Shown here piece by piece: positions 17,244-26,073 of a stretch of DNA of 64,000 nt. Below the pieces are notes generated by a model. That model ran no database searches. It saw only the letters and a list, made by a program, of their open reading frames with translations, and had not been told where the DNA came from. Both the position numbers and the translations under genes were made by a program. The first letter of the stretch is position 1, and each line of letters starts with the position of its first letter. The stretch lies in assembly GCA_943371535.1 (NCBI GenBank), contig CALRVE020000001.1, forward strand, positions 124,001 through 188,000. Reading direction: 5' to 3'. The DNA comes from UBA1930 sp943371535 (GTDB lineage Bacteria > Bacteroidota > Bacteroidia > Chitinophagales > Chitinophagaceae).

Positions 17244-18827
17244 ATGGCACTACCTAAGGAGCCACGGCAGAAGATGATTAACTTGATGTATTTAGTGTTA
17301 ACAGCACTACTTGCATTAAACGTATCATCAGAAATTTTACATGCCTTTAAAACTGTAAAAAGTAGTTTGGAAAGTTCAAGTACATTGGCTAGTAGTAAAA
17401 CTGCACAATTATTTGAATCTTTCAAGGATAAAGTAGACGATCCTAAAACCAAGGAATTAGCTACTATTTGGTTTGCTAAAGCCACGGAAGCTCAAAAAAT
17501 GTCTAATGATGCTTTCAAATATGTTGAGGATTTAAAAATGGAGCTTATGGTTGAAGCTGGTTATGATAAAGCTACAGATACAAGTAAAGGCAGAAATCCA
17601 ATTTTTAAAGAAGATAATTTAGAAGCTGCAACAAGATTATTTGTTGAGGAAGCTCCTGTTGGAAAAGCAAAAGGTAAAGATTTATTTAAAAAGTTAGAAA
17701 GTTTTCGAAAAGGTTTATTGGCATTAGACACTGCTGTAAACGAGGAATTGGCTCTTACGATTCCTATTGATTTAACAATACCTAAAACCCAATCTACTGG
17801 TAATGCTGGTTCTTGGGAAGCAGCATATTTTAGAATGGCACCCACTATTGCAGCATTAACCATTTTGAGTAAATTCCAAAATGATATTCGAAATGCAGAA
17901 TCTCAAGTAGTTGAATTGTGTCACAAAAAAGTAGGTGAAGTAAAAATTAAATACGATCAATTTAAGGCCATTGCTAATGCTTCATCATCTTATGTAATGG
18001 GCGGTGATGAAATTATTATCAATGCCGGTGTTGGTGCATTTAGTAGTGCAGCAAAACCAACTGTAACAATTGATGGTGCTGGTGCAACAGCACTACCAGA
18101 TGGTAGCTATGAGTACAAATTCAATGCCCCAGCTGCTGCTGGTGAATATACTAAAAAGGTTAAAGTAAGTTTTGTTAAGCCTGATGGAACTGTTGCAACG
18201 GTTGATAAGGATATTAAATATACTGTGGGACAGCAAGCAGGTTTAACTGTATCTACCGATAAAACAAGGGTATTTTATGCTGGTTCTGTAGAAAATGAAT
18301 TAAGTGTTACTGGTTCTGGTGGTGCTGAGCAAATTCAATTAAGTATTGAAGGTTCCCCTGGAATAACTAAAGAAGACAGAGGGAAGGGATTTTTTATAGT
18401 TAAATGTACTCAACCTGGAACTGCTATTGTAAAAGTGACTGACTTAAAGTCTAAAGCTACTCAAACACTTACAATACCTATTAAACCTGTACCAGATCCA
18501 ATTCCACAAGTTGAAGGAAAAAGAGGAGGTGATATTTCTCCAGAGCAATTTAAAAGAGCTAGTGGTTTAGCTTCAAGGATGAAAGATTTTGTTTTTGGGG
18601 ACTATAAATGGACTGTTTCTTCTTTTAGAATGTATTTTACTGGACCTGGGTTTGAAGAAGGTAGTAAAGTAGTAGAGGTATCTGGAAACGCATTTAATGC
18701 TGAAGCAAGACGTTGGATGGGAAAATGTGAATCTGGTACAACCGTTGTAATAGACCAAATTAAATTAGTTGATGTTATTGGTAACAGAAGACCACTCGAA
18801 GAATCTCTTACTTTTGTAATGGAATAA
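17244..18827 (+). CDS. gldM: T9SS periplasm-spanning motor protein GldM
   Basis: The 527-residue protein has one N-terminal membrane helix (about residues 12-32, starting MINLMYLVLTALLALNVSSE) preceded by a conserved PRQKM segment whose arginine is thought to pair with GldL. It continues into a long periplasmic arm of four Ig-like or helical domains (D1-D4). It passes torque from the inner-membrane GldL ring to the GldK/GldN ring. Length matches the family (about 510-530). gldN starts 10 bases after the stop, so the two are co-transcribed. Confidence 0.96.
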   Translation: MALPKEPRQKMINLMYLVLTALLALNVSSEILHAFKTVKSSLESSSTLASSKTAQLFESFKDKVDDPKTKELATIWFAKATEAQKMSNDAFKYVEDLKMELMVEAGYDKATDTSKGRNPIFKEDNLEAATRLFVEEAPVGKAKGKDLFKKLESFRKGLLALDTAVNEELALTIPIDLTIPKTQSTGNAGSWEAAYFRMAPTIAALTILSKFQNDIRNAESQVVELCHKKVGEVKIKYDQFKAIANASSSYVMGGDEIIINAGVGAFSSAAKPTVTIDGAGATALPDGSYEYKFNAPAAAGEYTKKVKVSFVKPDGTVATVDKDIKYTVGQQAGLTVSTDKTRVFYAGSVENELSVTGSGGAEQIQLSIEGSPGITKEDRGKGFFIVKCTQPGTAIVKVTDLKSKATQTLTIPIKPVPDPIPQVEGKRGGDISPEQFKRASGLASRMKDFVFGDYKWTVSSFRMYFTGPGFEEGSKVVEVSGNAFNAEARRWMGKCESGTTVVIDQIKLVDVIGNRRPLEESLTFVME

Positions 18828-18837
18828 AGTATTTTAT

Positions 18838-19950
18838 ATGAAAAATTATTTTCTTTTATTTATCGCATTCGTAACTGTAATCTCTACGGTTTATGACGCA
18901 AATGCTCAAGGTAGAGGAAGGGGCAGAGGTACAACTACTCCACCACCTACTACTGGTGGGGCTACTACTGGTAACCCTGCACCACCTACAACTGGTGGAG
19001 GCAGAGATACATCAAAACCTAAGACAACCTTTATTACTCCCAAAAAAACTATTGACACTGCTCGAGCTAATAAAGAGTCTAGTGGAAAAGAGTATGGTGC
19101 AGAAGTAAAAGCTAGCAGAAGAAACGCATTTGCATATACTAAAGAATCTTTAAGTGATCGTAAACCTTTGGCTTATGATCATGTAAGAGAAGATGATGCA
19201 ACATATAGTCAGTTTGTGTGGAGAGAAATTGATGGTAGAGAAAAAATAAACTTACCTTTTATTTATTCTGCTAAAGATGAAACTGGAGATCAGCGTTTCT
19301 TTTCGATACTTATTACAGCTTTAAAAGACTCATATAAAAATGGGGGCGATTTATTGGCATTTTCACCAGAGGATGATCGATTTACTACACCGCTTTCGTT
19401 GAATGAAGTTTTAGCATTGTCTTCACCGGAAACTAATATTTTAGATACTCAATATGCAAAGAATGTGGATGATGAAAATGTAATGGATACATTCATTACT
19501 TGGAAGAAAAGTGATATTGCCCCTAAACCTGATTCAGTTTTTAAATTTAGAATTAAAGAACAGTGGTTTTTCGATAAGGAAGCAAGTAGAATGACTGTAA
19601 GAATTATTGGCATTGCTCCAATGGCTCCAGATATTACTATCTCTGGTCCAAAGGTAAAAAATGCTGGACCACCAAAATACAATCCAATTTTTTGGATTTA
19701 TTATCCTGATTTAAGACCAACTTTATCAAGAACTTTTGCCTATAACCCAAAAAATATGGGCGGCAGATTAACTTGGGAAGAGGTATTTGAAGGTAGATTC
19801 TTTAGTAGTTATATTACAAAATCTACTTTGAACAATCCAAAGGATTTAACTTTAGCTAGATTAATTCAAGATCCTTTGTACCAACTATTAGAAGGTGAAA
19901 ACATCAAAGAAAAATTATTCAATTATGAGCAAGATTTGTGGTCTTACTAA
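18838..19950 (+). CDS. gldN: T9SS periplasmic ring protein GldN
   Basis: A 370-residue exported protein; the signal peptide ends near DANAQG. A Gly-, Thr- and Pro-rich linker follows (about residues 25-75, with repeated TTGGG-like units). The conserved GldN/PorN domain then runs to the end, including DDATYSQFVWREIDGREKINLPF, split by the family into motifs such as VWREID and YNPIFWIYYPDLRP. It binds GldK to form the ring under the outer membrane. It is the last gene of the operon and is followed by a perfect terminator. Confidence 0.96.
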   Translation: MKNYFLLFIAFVTVISTVYDANAQGRGRGRGTTTPPPTTGGATTGNPAPPTTGGGRDTSKPKTTFITPKKTIDTARANKESSGKEYGAEVKASRRNAFAYTKESLSDRKPLAYDHVREDDATYSQFVWREIDGREKINLPFIYSAKDETGDQRFFSILITALKDSYKNGGDLLAFSPEDDRFTTPLSLNEVLALSSPETNILDTQYAKNVDDENVMDTFITWKKSDIAPKPDSVFKFRIKEQWFFDKEASRMTVRIIGIAPMAPDITISGPKVKNAGPPKYNPIFWIYYPDLRPTLSRTFAYNPKNMGGRLTWEEVFEGRFFSSYITKSTLNNPKDLTLARLIQDPLYQLLEGENIKEKLFNYEQDLWSY

Positions 19951-19977
19951 TTGAAAATTAAAATAGAAGAATATTAT

Positions 19978-20011
19978 AAAAAGAGGAGTTCAATATTGAA
20001 CTCCTCTTTTT
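19978..20011. terminator. Perfect bidirectional terminator after gldN
   Basis: Two 17-base arms are perfectly complementary with no unpaired centre (core GAGGAGTTCAATATTGAACT). The hairpin is flanked by A on the left and T on the right, so it can work on both strands. It separates gldN from the convergent hydroxylase gene. Confidence 0.9.
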
Positions 20012-20076
20012 ATGTAAATTACTACTAAAACTCTAAAGCACTGAATCAAATAATTACTTGAATTTTGGTTTGTTTA

Positions 20077-20901
20077 TTATTTCATTTTACTAAACGGACT
20101 TTTTAACAATTGCACAAAGTTTTCGTCTTGTTCATTGGGATAATATCTATCTAAGCCATATTTAATTTGTTGATGCTCTAAATGCATAAATGTACCTAGT
20201 AGTCTATCCCAAATGCTTAAAATTGCTCCATAATTACTATCGGTAAAAGGTTGTTTGTAATGATGATGTACTTTATGCATATTTGGCGAAACCACTATAA
20301 AACTTATTCCTTTATCGATCCATTTGGGTAAGCTAATATTAGCATGGGTAAAAGCCGTAGCAATAATTAAAATGGTTTGAAAAATCATCACAGCAAACAT
20401 GGGTGCACCACTTACCAAAATACCCATAAAAAAGAAAATACCACGTAAAATACTTTCTATAGGATGATGACGTAACCCTGTTGTTACATCTACATTATTA
20501 TCGGCATGGTGTATTACATGAAAACGCCATAAAAAAGGAATTTTATGTTCTGTAATATGTACCAGCCATCCACCAAAAAAGTCGAGTACTAAAAAAGAAA
20601 TGATAATGCTACCTACTACACCAACATTTAACCAATGCACTAAACCAATTTGTTCAGCTTTACACCAATCACTCAGTTTTACTATCAGTATAGCTAAAAA
20701 AGTATGAATTATTAAGTGAATAACTGTAAAAGAAAAGTTTACACCTGCATGGCGTAATTTGTTCTTTTTGTACTGCAAGTTTATTAATGGAATACTGCCT
20801 TCTAGTATCCAAAAAAAGAGTAATCCTCCAACTAAAAAAGCCATTCTTTCTAACGGCCTTTGTTCAAGCGTAGAAAAATGTTGAATAATTTGTTCAAACA
20901 T
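20077..20901 (-). CDS. Sterol desaturase / fatty acid hydroxylase family membrane protein
   Basis: A 274-residue membrane enzyme with four to five hydrophobic segments and the histidine clusters of the di-iron hydroxylase superfamily: HITEHKIPFLWRFHVIHH, then GLRHHPIES, and NMHKVHHHYKQP near the end. Such enzymes hydroxylate or desaturate lipid substrates (sterols, fatty acids, carotenoids, ornithine lipids); the substrate cannot be told here. It is transcribed alone, convergent with gldN. Confidence 0.9.
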   Translation of the reverse strand: MFEQIIQHFSTLEQRPLERMAFLVGGLLFFWILEGSIPLINLQYKKNKLRHAGVNFSFTVIHLIIHTFLAILIVKLSDWCKAEQIGLVHWLNVGVVGSIIISFLVLDFFGGWLVHITEHKIPFLWRFHVIHHADNNVDVTTGLRHHPIESILRGIFFFMGILVSGAPMFAVMIFQTILIIATAFTHANISLPKWIDKGISFIVVSPNMHKVHHHYKQPFTDSNYGAILSIWDRLLGTFMHLEHQQIKYGLDRYYPNEQDENFVQLLKSPFSKMK

Positions 20902-20957
20902 ATAGCAAAAGGTTTAAGTTATTAGCAATCGTTGAGCAAGTTAATTAATAGTACGCT

Positions 20958-22145
20958 TTATTTTGTTGATTGAATATACTTTTTTATAGTAGTATAATTA
21001 ACCAACCACAACAATACCAAAACTATAATTGAAGTAACAATAGTAGTCCACGAAATAAATGCACTTGTGAAAATATTTTGCTTTTGTAAAAAGGCAGATA
21101 GCAAATATTGGATTATTGAGATTACCAATAACGTAAAACCAATAATGATAATATTGGGAGGGAAAAATTGCTTCATTAAAAATTTACTCAGCTGTTTGGG
21201 CGATGCTCCTAAAGTAATTAATAGTTGAATTTCATCTTTACAAGATGCAATAGTAAGTTGTATAAACAAAGTAAAAACCAATAATGCAAACAGCAACATT
21301 ATTGCACCAGTAACCCAACTTACATTCACCACCACTTCAACAATTTTCCTGTATTTGCTAAAACGAGTTTTATCGGCATCTGTGGTTAAGCCTTTTTGTT
21401 GCAAATAATTTACTAAAGCAGGATTACCAGGATCTTTTGTTCTTATTACTACACGGCTTGGTTTACTGCTTTGTTGATTGCCCAATTTTTGATTGGCCCA
21501 ATTCATAAAACTTTGTGGTACCAATACACTCGAAGTTCTATCACTAAAACCTACAATTCTTCCTCTATAGCTTTGAGCAACACCATAACTGTTGTATAAG
21601 TTTACTTTAAACGACAACATTTTTAATGCGTCTGGCGTAATTTGAGGGTAGCCTTGTGAAACGGAGAATTGGAAATTATAAATATCTAAAAACATATTGG
21701 GAATAATCATAGGAATAAAATCGGCATCTTCATTCCATTGCCAATCTTTGCTATTAACGTCTATAAAATCATCTCCAACACTTTCAAAAGCAATATCTGT
21801 ATAAAAAGGAAATGCAGGTATTAAACTTTCAATAGAAGCTTTAAACCTTCCAGGACTAATATTTCCAACAGATTCAATAAAAGGTTGTTGTTGTAAATCC
21901 TTCAACGTTTCATCGCTTAAAGTTGTTGCATTTAAGGTATTGTTGTTTACTACTTTATTAATTACCAAAAAGTTGGCAGTACTATCTTGATTGGTTTTAC
22001 CTTGTAATAAATCGTTGTAATTGGCTTGTATTTGTATAGCCGAAAGTATTAGCAAAAGTGCTACACTCAAACCCACAAACGCCATAATGAAACGAGTTCG
22101 TCCGGCCGAGGTTTTAATTATTTTTTTAAGAAGTGTAAATAACAT
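20958..22145 (-). CDS. FtsX-like ABC transporter permease
   Basis: I start this gene at the ATG at 22145 (MLFTLLKKI). An upstream in-frame codon at 22187 would add 14 residues translated from an intergenic repeat. The 395-residue protein has one N-terminal membrane helix, a large extracytoplasmic domain (about residues 45-270, MacB-like) and three helices at the end, which is the FtsX/MacB half-permease layout. A conserved motif just before the third-last helix (LITLGASPKQL) is typical of FtsX-type coupling helices. The ATPase gene upstream at 22516-23163 is the obvious partner, although 370 bases of repeats separate the two. Confidence 0.85.
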   Translation of the reverse strand: MLFTLLKKIIKTSAGRTRFIMAFVGLSVALLLILSAIQIQANYNDLLQGKTNQDSTANFLVINKVVNNNTLNATTLSDETLKDLQQQPFIESVGNISPGRFKASIESLIPAFPFYTDIAFESVGDDFIDVNSKDWQWNEDADFIPMIIPNMFLDIYNFQFSVSQGYPQITPDALKMLSFKVNLYNSYGVAQSYRGRIVGFSDRTSSVLVPQSFMNWANQKLGNQQSSKPSRVVIRTKDPGNPALVNYLQQKGLTTDADKTRFSKYRKIVEVVVNVSWVTGAIMLLFALLVFTLFIQLTIASCKDEIQLLITLGASPKQLSKFLMKQFFPPNIIIIGFTLLVISIIQYLLSAFLQKQNIFTSAFISWTTIVTSIIVLVLLWLVNYTTIKKYIQSTK

Positions 22146-22164
22146 ATTTGTCTTTTTTGTTATG

Positions 22165-22259
22165 CCACTGAGACACAAAGAGCACAAAGTATCACATAGG
22201 TATTTTCAAACTTTATACTAAAAAACTCTGTGCAATTCCTCACCTCAGTTTCTCAGTGG
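22165..22259. repeat. Intergenic repeat with CCACTGAGA inverted ends
   Basis: CCACTGAGA at 22165-22173 and TCTCAGTGG at 22251-22259 are inverted ends of a roughly 95-base unit containing ACAAAGAGCACAAAG and CTCTGTG. The same style of unit (ACCACAGAG...CTCTGTGGTT) occurs twice at 44.2-44.4 kb. It has the form of a non-coding palindromic or MITE-like element. Confidence 0.65.
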
Positions 22260-22516
22260 TTAAGTAAATTCTTATTTTCTTTTCTACAAATTCATCTACA
22301 ATAACAAATCCGTTCAAATCCACTCAATCCGTGTCATCAGTGTTTCAATTAAAATTTGCGAAGCAAATAAAAATTCTGTGTAACTCTTAAACTCTGTTAC
22401 TCTGTGGTTAAGCATCATTTTCTTTTCTACAAATTCATCAACAAAACAAATCCGTTCAAATCCACTCAATCCGTGTCATCCGAGTTCCTATTACAATTTG
22501 CGAAGCAAATAAAAAT
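22251..22516. repeat. Tandem pair of about 120-base intergenic repeats
   Basis: Two copies, 22251-22375 and 22398-22516, share GTGGTTAAG, TTTTCTTTTCTACAAATTCATC, AATCCGTTCAAATCCACTC, AATCCGTGTCATC and TTTGCGAAGCAAATAAAAAT in the same order. The second copy ends exactly at the stop codon of the ATPase gene on the reverse strand. The internal TTTGCGAAGCAAAT is a palindrome. No gene was found in this 370-base gap. Confidence 0.8.
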
Positions 22517-23163
22517 CACAAGTTCAATTTTCTGCTATACACAAAACAATCATCATCATCTAAATCGGTTAGTACAAATCCAGCATTTCTTTTGGTACAT
22601 TCAGTTGCAATTAAACTTGCAGCAATGGCTGTGTTGGCTTTATCTAAATGACTAAAAGGTTCATCCATCAATAACATTTCAAATGGTTGCATTAGTGAAC
22701 GAATAATACAAATACGTTGTTGTTCGCCATAACTGCATAAACCTGCTCTTTGTTGTAAAATATGTGTAATGCCTAATTGTTCGGCCAGTGTATCAATCAT
22801 CTTGGCTTCATAATAAGGTTCTTGTAAAATTCTATTCAGTTCAATATTTTCTCTAGCTGTAAGGTTGGGTAACAAACGCAAATCTTGAAAAATAATACTC
22901 AACTTTTGTTGTCGTATTACAGCCAATGCATCGCCATGAATATTTTTTATAGAAATATTATCCCATAAAACATCACCTGTAAAATCGTTTCTAAGTTTAT
23001 AAATAATATGGGTCAATGTTGTTTTGCCAGTTCCACTAGGGGCTTTAATTTTTATCCATTCTTTACTCGAAAATTCCTGAGTAGTATTCCAAATATCAGA
23101 TGTACGGTTAATGATTTTATCTTTTAATGGAATAGGAACAATATGTTGCAATGCTATTTTCAT
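22516..23163 (-). CDS. ABC transporter ATPase with degenerate motifs
   Basis: A 215-residue ATPase, partner of the FtsX-like permease downstream. It has Walker A APSGTGKTT (first Gly replaced by Ala), a Q-loop (IIFQDLRLLPN), signature CSYGEQQR in place of LSGGQQR, Walker B MLLMDEPFSHLD, and TDLDDDD where the switch histidine normally sits (no His). The catalytic glutamate is present. The changes suggest slow ATP turnover or a lineage-specific subfamily. Substrate unknown; FtsX/MacB-type systems act on the envelope rather than importing nutrients. The gap to the permease is filled by repeats. Confidence 0.85.
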   Translation of the reverse strand: MKIALQHIVPIPLKDKIINRTSDIWNTTQEFSSKEWIKIKAPSGTGKTTLTHIIYKLRNDFTGDVLWDNISIKNIHGDALAVIRQQKLSIIFQDLRLLPNLTARENIELNRILQEPYYEAKMIDTLAEQLGITHILQQRAGLCSYGEQQRICIIRSLMQPFEMLLMDEPFSHLDKANTAIAASLIATECTKRNAGFVLTDLDDDDCFVYSRKLNL

Positions 23164-23336
23164 GAAGCCATTTTGTATGCATCGAAAATACTGAATATGG
23201 TTTTGATAAATTGCTTTAATTGAATAACGCTTAATGCAAAAGATGAATGGTTATTATTTTTGTATAACCTATGTGTTTGGTAATCATTTTTCAAACCAAT
23301 AAATACACTTACTTTGCTGCACTAAAAATGATTGTT

Positions 23337-24386
23337 ATGCCAAAATCTAAAATAGCTGGTATAGGCATGTATGTGCCATCTACAGTAGTTACAAATAACG
23401 ACCTTAAAAAGTACATGGATACCACCGATGAGTGGATTCAAGAACGTACAGGTATTCAAGAACGCAGATATGCTCATCGTACAGAAGAAACCACCACTAC
23501 CATGGGTGTTGAAGCTGCAAAAATTGCCATTGAAAGGGCTGGAATCACTGCACAGGATGTAGATTTTATTTTGTTTGCTACTTTATCGCCCGATTATTAT
23601 TTTCCCGGTTGTGGTGTATTGGTGCAACGTGCCATGAAAATGAAAGAAATTGGTGCTTTAGACATACGCAATCAATGTAGTGGATTTGTATATGCTTTAA
23701 GTGTAGCCGACCAATTTATTAAAACCGGTATGTATAAAAACATTTTGGTGATTGGCAGTGAAAAGCACAGCTTTGGTTTAGACTTTACTACAAGAGGACG
23801 TAACGTGAGTGTAATTTTTGGCGATGGTGCAGGTGCAGTAATTGTACAACCAACTGAACAAGACAATCAAGGTATTTTAAGTACACATTTACATAGTGAT
23901 GGCGATAGTGCCGAAATTTTAGCTATGTATAATCCAGGTACACATGCCAATCATTGGAAAGAAGAAAGATATGCCAGCTTTGATGAAGCTGAAATAGGAC
24001 AAATGTTTTTTAGTCATGCCATGATTGATGATGGACAGATTTATCCTTTTATGGATGGTCCAAGTGTGTTTAAAAAAGCCATTGTAAAATTTCCTGAAGT
24101 AATACAAGAAGCATTACAAACCAATGGACTAACAACGGCCGATTTGAATATGCTGATTCCACATCAAGCCAACTTAAGAATTTCTCAATTTGTACAGCAG
24201 AAGTTACAGTTAAGAGACGATCAAGTACATAACAATATTCAAAAATATGGTAACACTACAGCAGCTAGTGTGCCAATTGCATTATGTGAAGCTTGGGAAC
24301 AAGGAAAAATTAAAGATGGCGATTTAGTTTGTTTAGCAGCATTTGGTAGTGGCTTTACTTGGGCAAGTGCATTGTTGAGGTGGTAA
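23337..24386 (+). CDS. 3-oxoacyl-ACP synthase III family protein (FabH-like)
   Basis: It condenses an acyl-CoA with malonyl-ACP or a related substrate. The catalytic triad is visible: Cys in IRNQCSGFVYAL, His in LIPHQANLR and Asn in KYGNTTAASVP. I start it at the ATG at 23337 (MPKSKIAGIGMYVPS), the family start; an in-frame ATG at 23271 adds 22 unrelated residues. About 349 residues is slightly longer than E. coli FabH (317), with extra residues around HANHWKEERYASFDEAE. It may therefore be a paralogue used for special fatty acids or secondary lipids rather than housekeeping FabH. It is not in a fab cluster. Confidence 0.88.
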   Translation: MPKSKIAGIGMYVPSTVVTNNDLKKYMDTTDEWIQERTGIQERRYAHRTEETTTTMGVEAAKIAIERAGITAQDVDFILFATLSPDYYFPGCGVLVQRAMKMKEIGALDIRNQCSGFVYALSVADQFIKTGMYKNILVIGSEKHSFGLDFTTRGRNVSVIFGDGAGAVIVQPTEQDNQGILSTHLHSDGDSAEILAMYNPGTHANHWKEERYASFDEAEIGQMFFSHAMIDDGQIYPFMDGPSVFKKAIVKFPEVIQEALQTNGLTTADLNMLIPHQANLRISQFVQQKLQLRDDQVHNNIQKYGNTTAASVPIALCEAWEQGKIKDGDLVCLAAFGSGFTWASALLRW

Positions 24387-24600
24387 ATCGTGAGTAGTGA
24401 AATCGTGAGTGGGGTTATGTTATGTCGACGATTGGAGACATCTGATAATTAGAAACGTGAATGGTAAGTAGGATGTAAGAGAAACGTAAATGGGTGGTAG
24501 TGAAACGCAAGAAGGTATTAGGTTTATGTTATGTCGACAATAGGAGACATCTCATGATTAGAAACGTAAACGTAAGTCTTAGTGAAATTGCAAAAACTAA
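24387..24600. repeat. Intergenic direct repeat array
   Basis: A 52-base unit occurs at 24413-24464 and again at 24521-24572 (108-base period). Both contain TTATGTTATGTCGAC, GGAGACATCT and ATTAGAAACGT; ATGTC and GACAT are inverted arms inside each. Between and around them are shorter units: AATCGTGAGT (twice) and GAAACGT or GAAACGC (several). No gene is visible in this 289-base gap. Confidence 0.75.
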
Positions 24601-24675
24601 AGAATTCAAAAAATAATCTTTAATGCATTAAGTGGCAAAGTATTTGCCTTAATTAATCATCAAAAAAATACCGTT

Positions 24676-25119
24676 ATGAAAACTTTATTACTTGTAGCAA
24701 CCTTGTTTATGAGTACCGCATTATTTGCACAAGAAGAAACTGAAGAAAGAGTGTTAGATATTCAAATATCAGCTCAAGGAACATCAATTACTGCAATTGT
24801 TACTGAAGATAATAACGAGAATGTTTTAAAACTAGATAGTAAGAAAGATGGTAAGTTATTTATGGTTTATTCTAATGCAAAAAACGAACCTACACTAACC
24901 CGAAAATATATTTTACTCAATAGTAAAGATGAAGAAATACCTATTTTTTTTACAGGAAGAATTATTGGCAATTTGAGTGCTTCATTAAAAGATCTTTTTT
25001 CAAAAACCAAAGTAGGAGAAACGTATAGATTATTTACCATTGCTACACCAACCGACCCAAAAGAAGCTGCAACTGTGAAAGTAAGAAAATTTTTATTAAC
25101 CAAGATTCAGATACAGTAA
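24676..25119 (+). CDS. Small exported protein of unknown function
   Basis: 147 residues with a signal peptide (residues 1-18, cut at LFAQ). The mature domain of about 128 residues has alternating hydrophobic and polar residues typical of a beta-sandwich. No family or catalytic motif was recognised and no sorting domain is present. The next gene (a lipid kinase) starts 30 bases after it in the same direction, so they may share a transcript. Confidence 0.7.
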   Translation: MKTLLLVATLFMSTALFAQEETEERVLDIQISAQGTSITAIVTEDNNENVLKLDSKKDGKLFMVYSNAKNEPTLTRKYILLNSKDEEIPIFFTGRIIGNLSASLKDLFSKTKVGETYRLFTIATPTDPKEAATVKVRKFLLTKIQIQ

Positions 25120-25149
25120 CACTGTTAGCTCTTGTATAAATTATGAAAG

Positions 25150-26055
25150 ATGATGATGAGTAGAAAGATGGTGTATTTGATTAATCCTATTTCGGGTACA
25201 GCAAAAAAAGAGGGCATTAAAGCATTAATAGAAAAAGAAACCTCCGATAGAAATATTCCCTTTGAAATTGTATCAACCAATGCAACAGGTAATTACGATT
25301 TTTTGAAAGAAAAAATCAATGCTGAAAAAATAACCGATGTTATAATGGTTGGTGGCGATGGAACAGTGAATCAACTAGTGAATAGTTTACATCAAATGCC
25401 AGTAAACTTTGGTATTGTTCCGGTAGGTAGTGGTAATGGTTTAGCAAGAGCTGCCAACATACCTATGAAGCCCAAAGAAGCGATTGATTTATTATTTACA
25501 GGAACTGCAAAAAGTACAGATGCGTTTTTAATCAATGGGCAGTTTTCTTGTATGCTTAGTGGTATTGGCTTCGATGCAAAAGTGGCACATGAATTTAGTA
25601 CCAAAGCAAGCAGAGGTTTGCTTACTTATACCACTCAAAGTTTAATTCATTTTTTTAAGGCACAGCCTTATCAGTTTGAAGTTACGATAGACAATATTTC
25701 TTTTTTTACCGATGCATTTTTCATCAGCATTGCCAATAGTAATCAGTTTGGCAATAATGTAACCATAGCACCACATGCAAGCTTAAATGATGGGTTGTTA
25801 GACATTGTAATTGTTCAAAAAATGAACAAAGCTAAATTGCCTTTTGCAGTTTTACGACAAATTAGAGGTAACAATAAACTGCAACAGTTGGTAGAAGATG
25901 TAACCAAGAAAAATATTTTATACTTTCAATCGGCTTCTTTAAAAATTAAGAATTTAAAGCATGCACCTCTTCATATAGATGGAGAACCCAAAGAAACTTC
26001 TGATGAATTTGATATTCAAATATTAGAAAATTGTTTTCAGTTGATTGCAGGGTAG
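25150..26055 (+). CDS. Diacylglycerol kinase-like lipid kinase (YegS/DagK family)
   Basis: A 301-residue soluble kinase. MVYLINPISGTAKK opens the fold; VGGDGTVNQLVNS is the nucleotide-binding GGDGT motif; VPVGSGNGLARA is the second conserved loop. The C-terminal beta-sandwich ends with the usual HIDGEP segment. It phosphorylates a lipid such as diacylglycerol, or a sphingoid base; Bacteroidota make sphingolipids, so both are open. The start could be any of several close ATG codons at 25150-25168. Confidence 0.9.
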   Translation: MMMSRKMVYLINPISGTAKKEGIKALIEKETSDRNIPFEIVSTNATGNYDFLKEKINAEKITDVIMVGGDGTVNQLVNSLHQMPVNFGIVPVGSGNGLARAANIPMKPKEAIDLLFTGTAKSTDAFLINGQFSCMLSGIGFDAKVAHEFSTKASRGLLTYTTQSLIHFFKAQPYQFEVTIDNISFFTDAFFISIANSNQFGNNVTIAPHASLNDGLLDIVIVQKMNKAKLPFAVLRQIRGNNKLQQLVEDVTKKNILYFQSASLKIKNLKHAPLHIDGEPKETSDEFDIQILENCFQLIAG

Positions 26056-26073
26056 AAGGTCAGCTATATATTA

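Noticed and set aside
20958..23163. FtsEX cell-division pair
   Set aside because: The permease has a large MacB-like outer domain and the ATPase motifs are divergent; neither matches FtsE/FtsX closely.
24387..24600. Possible CRISPR array
   Set aside because: Only two long units, degenerate repeats, no cas genes.
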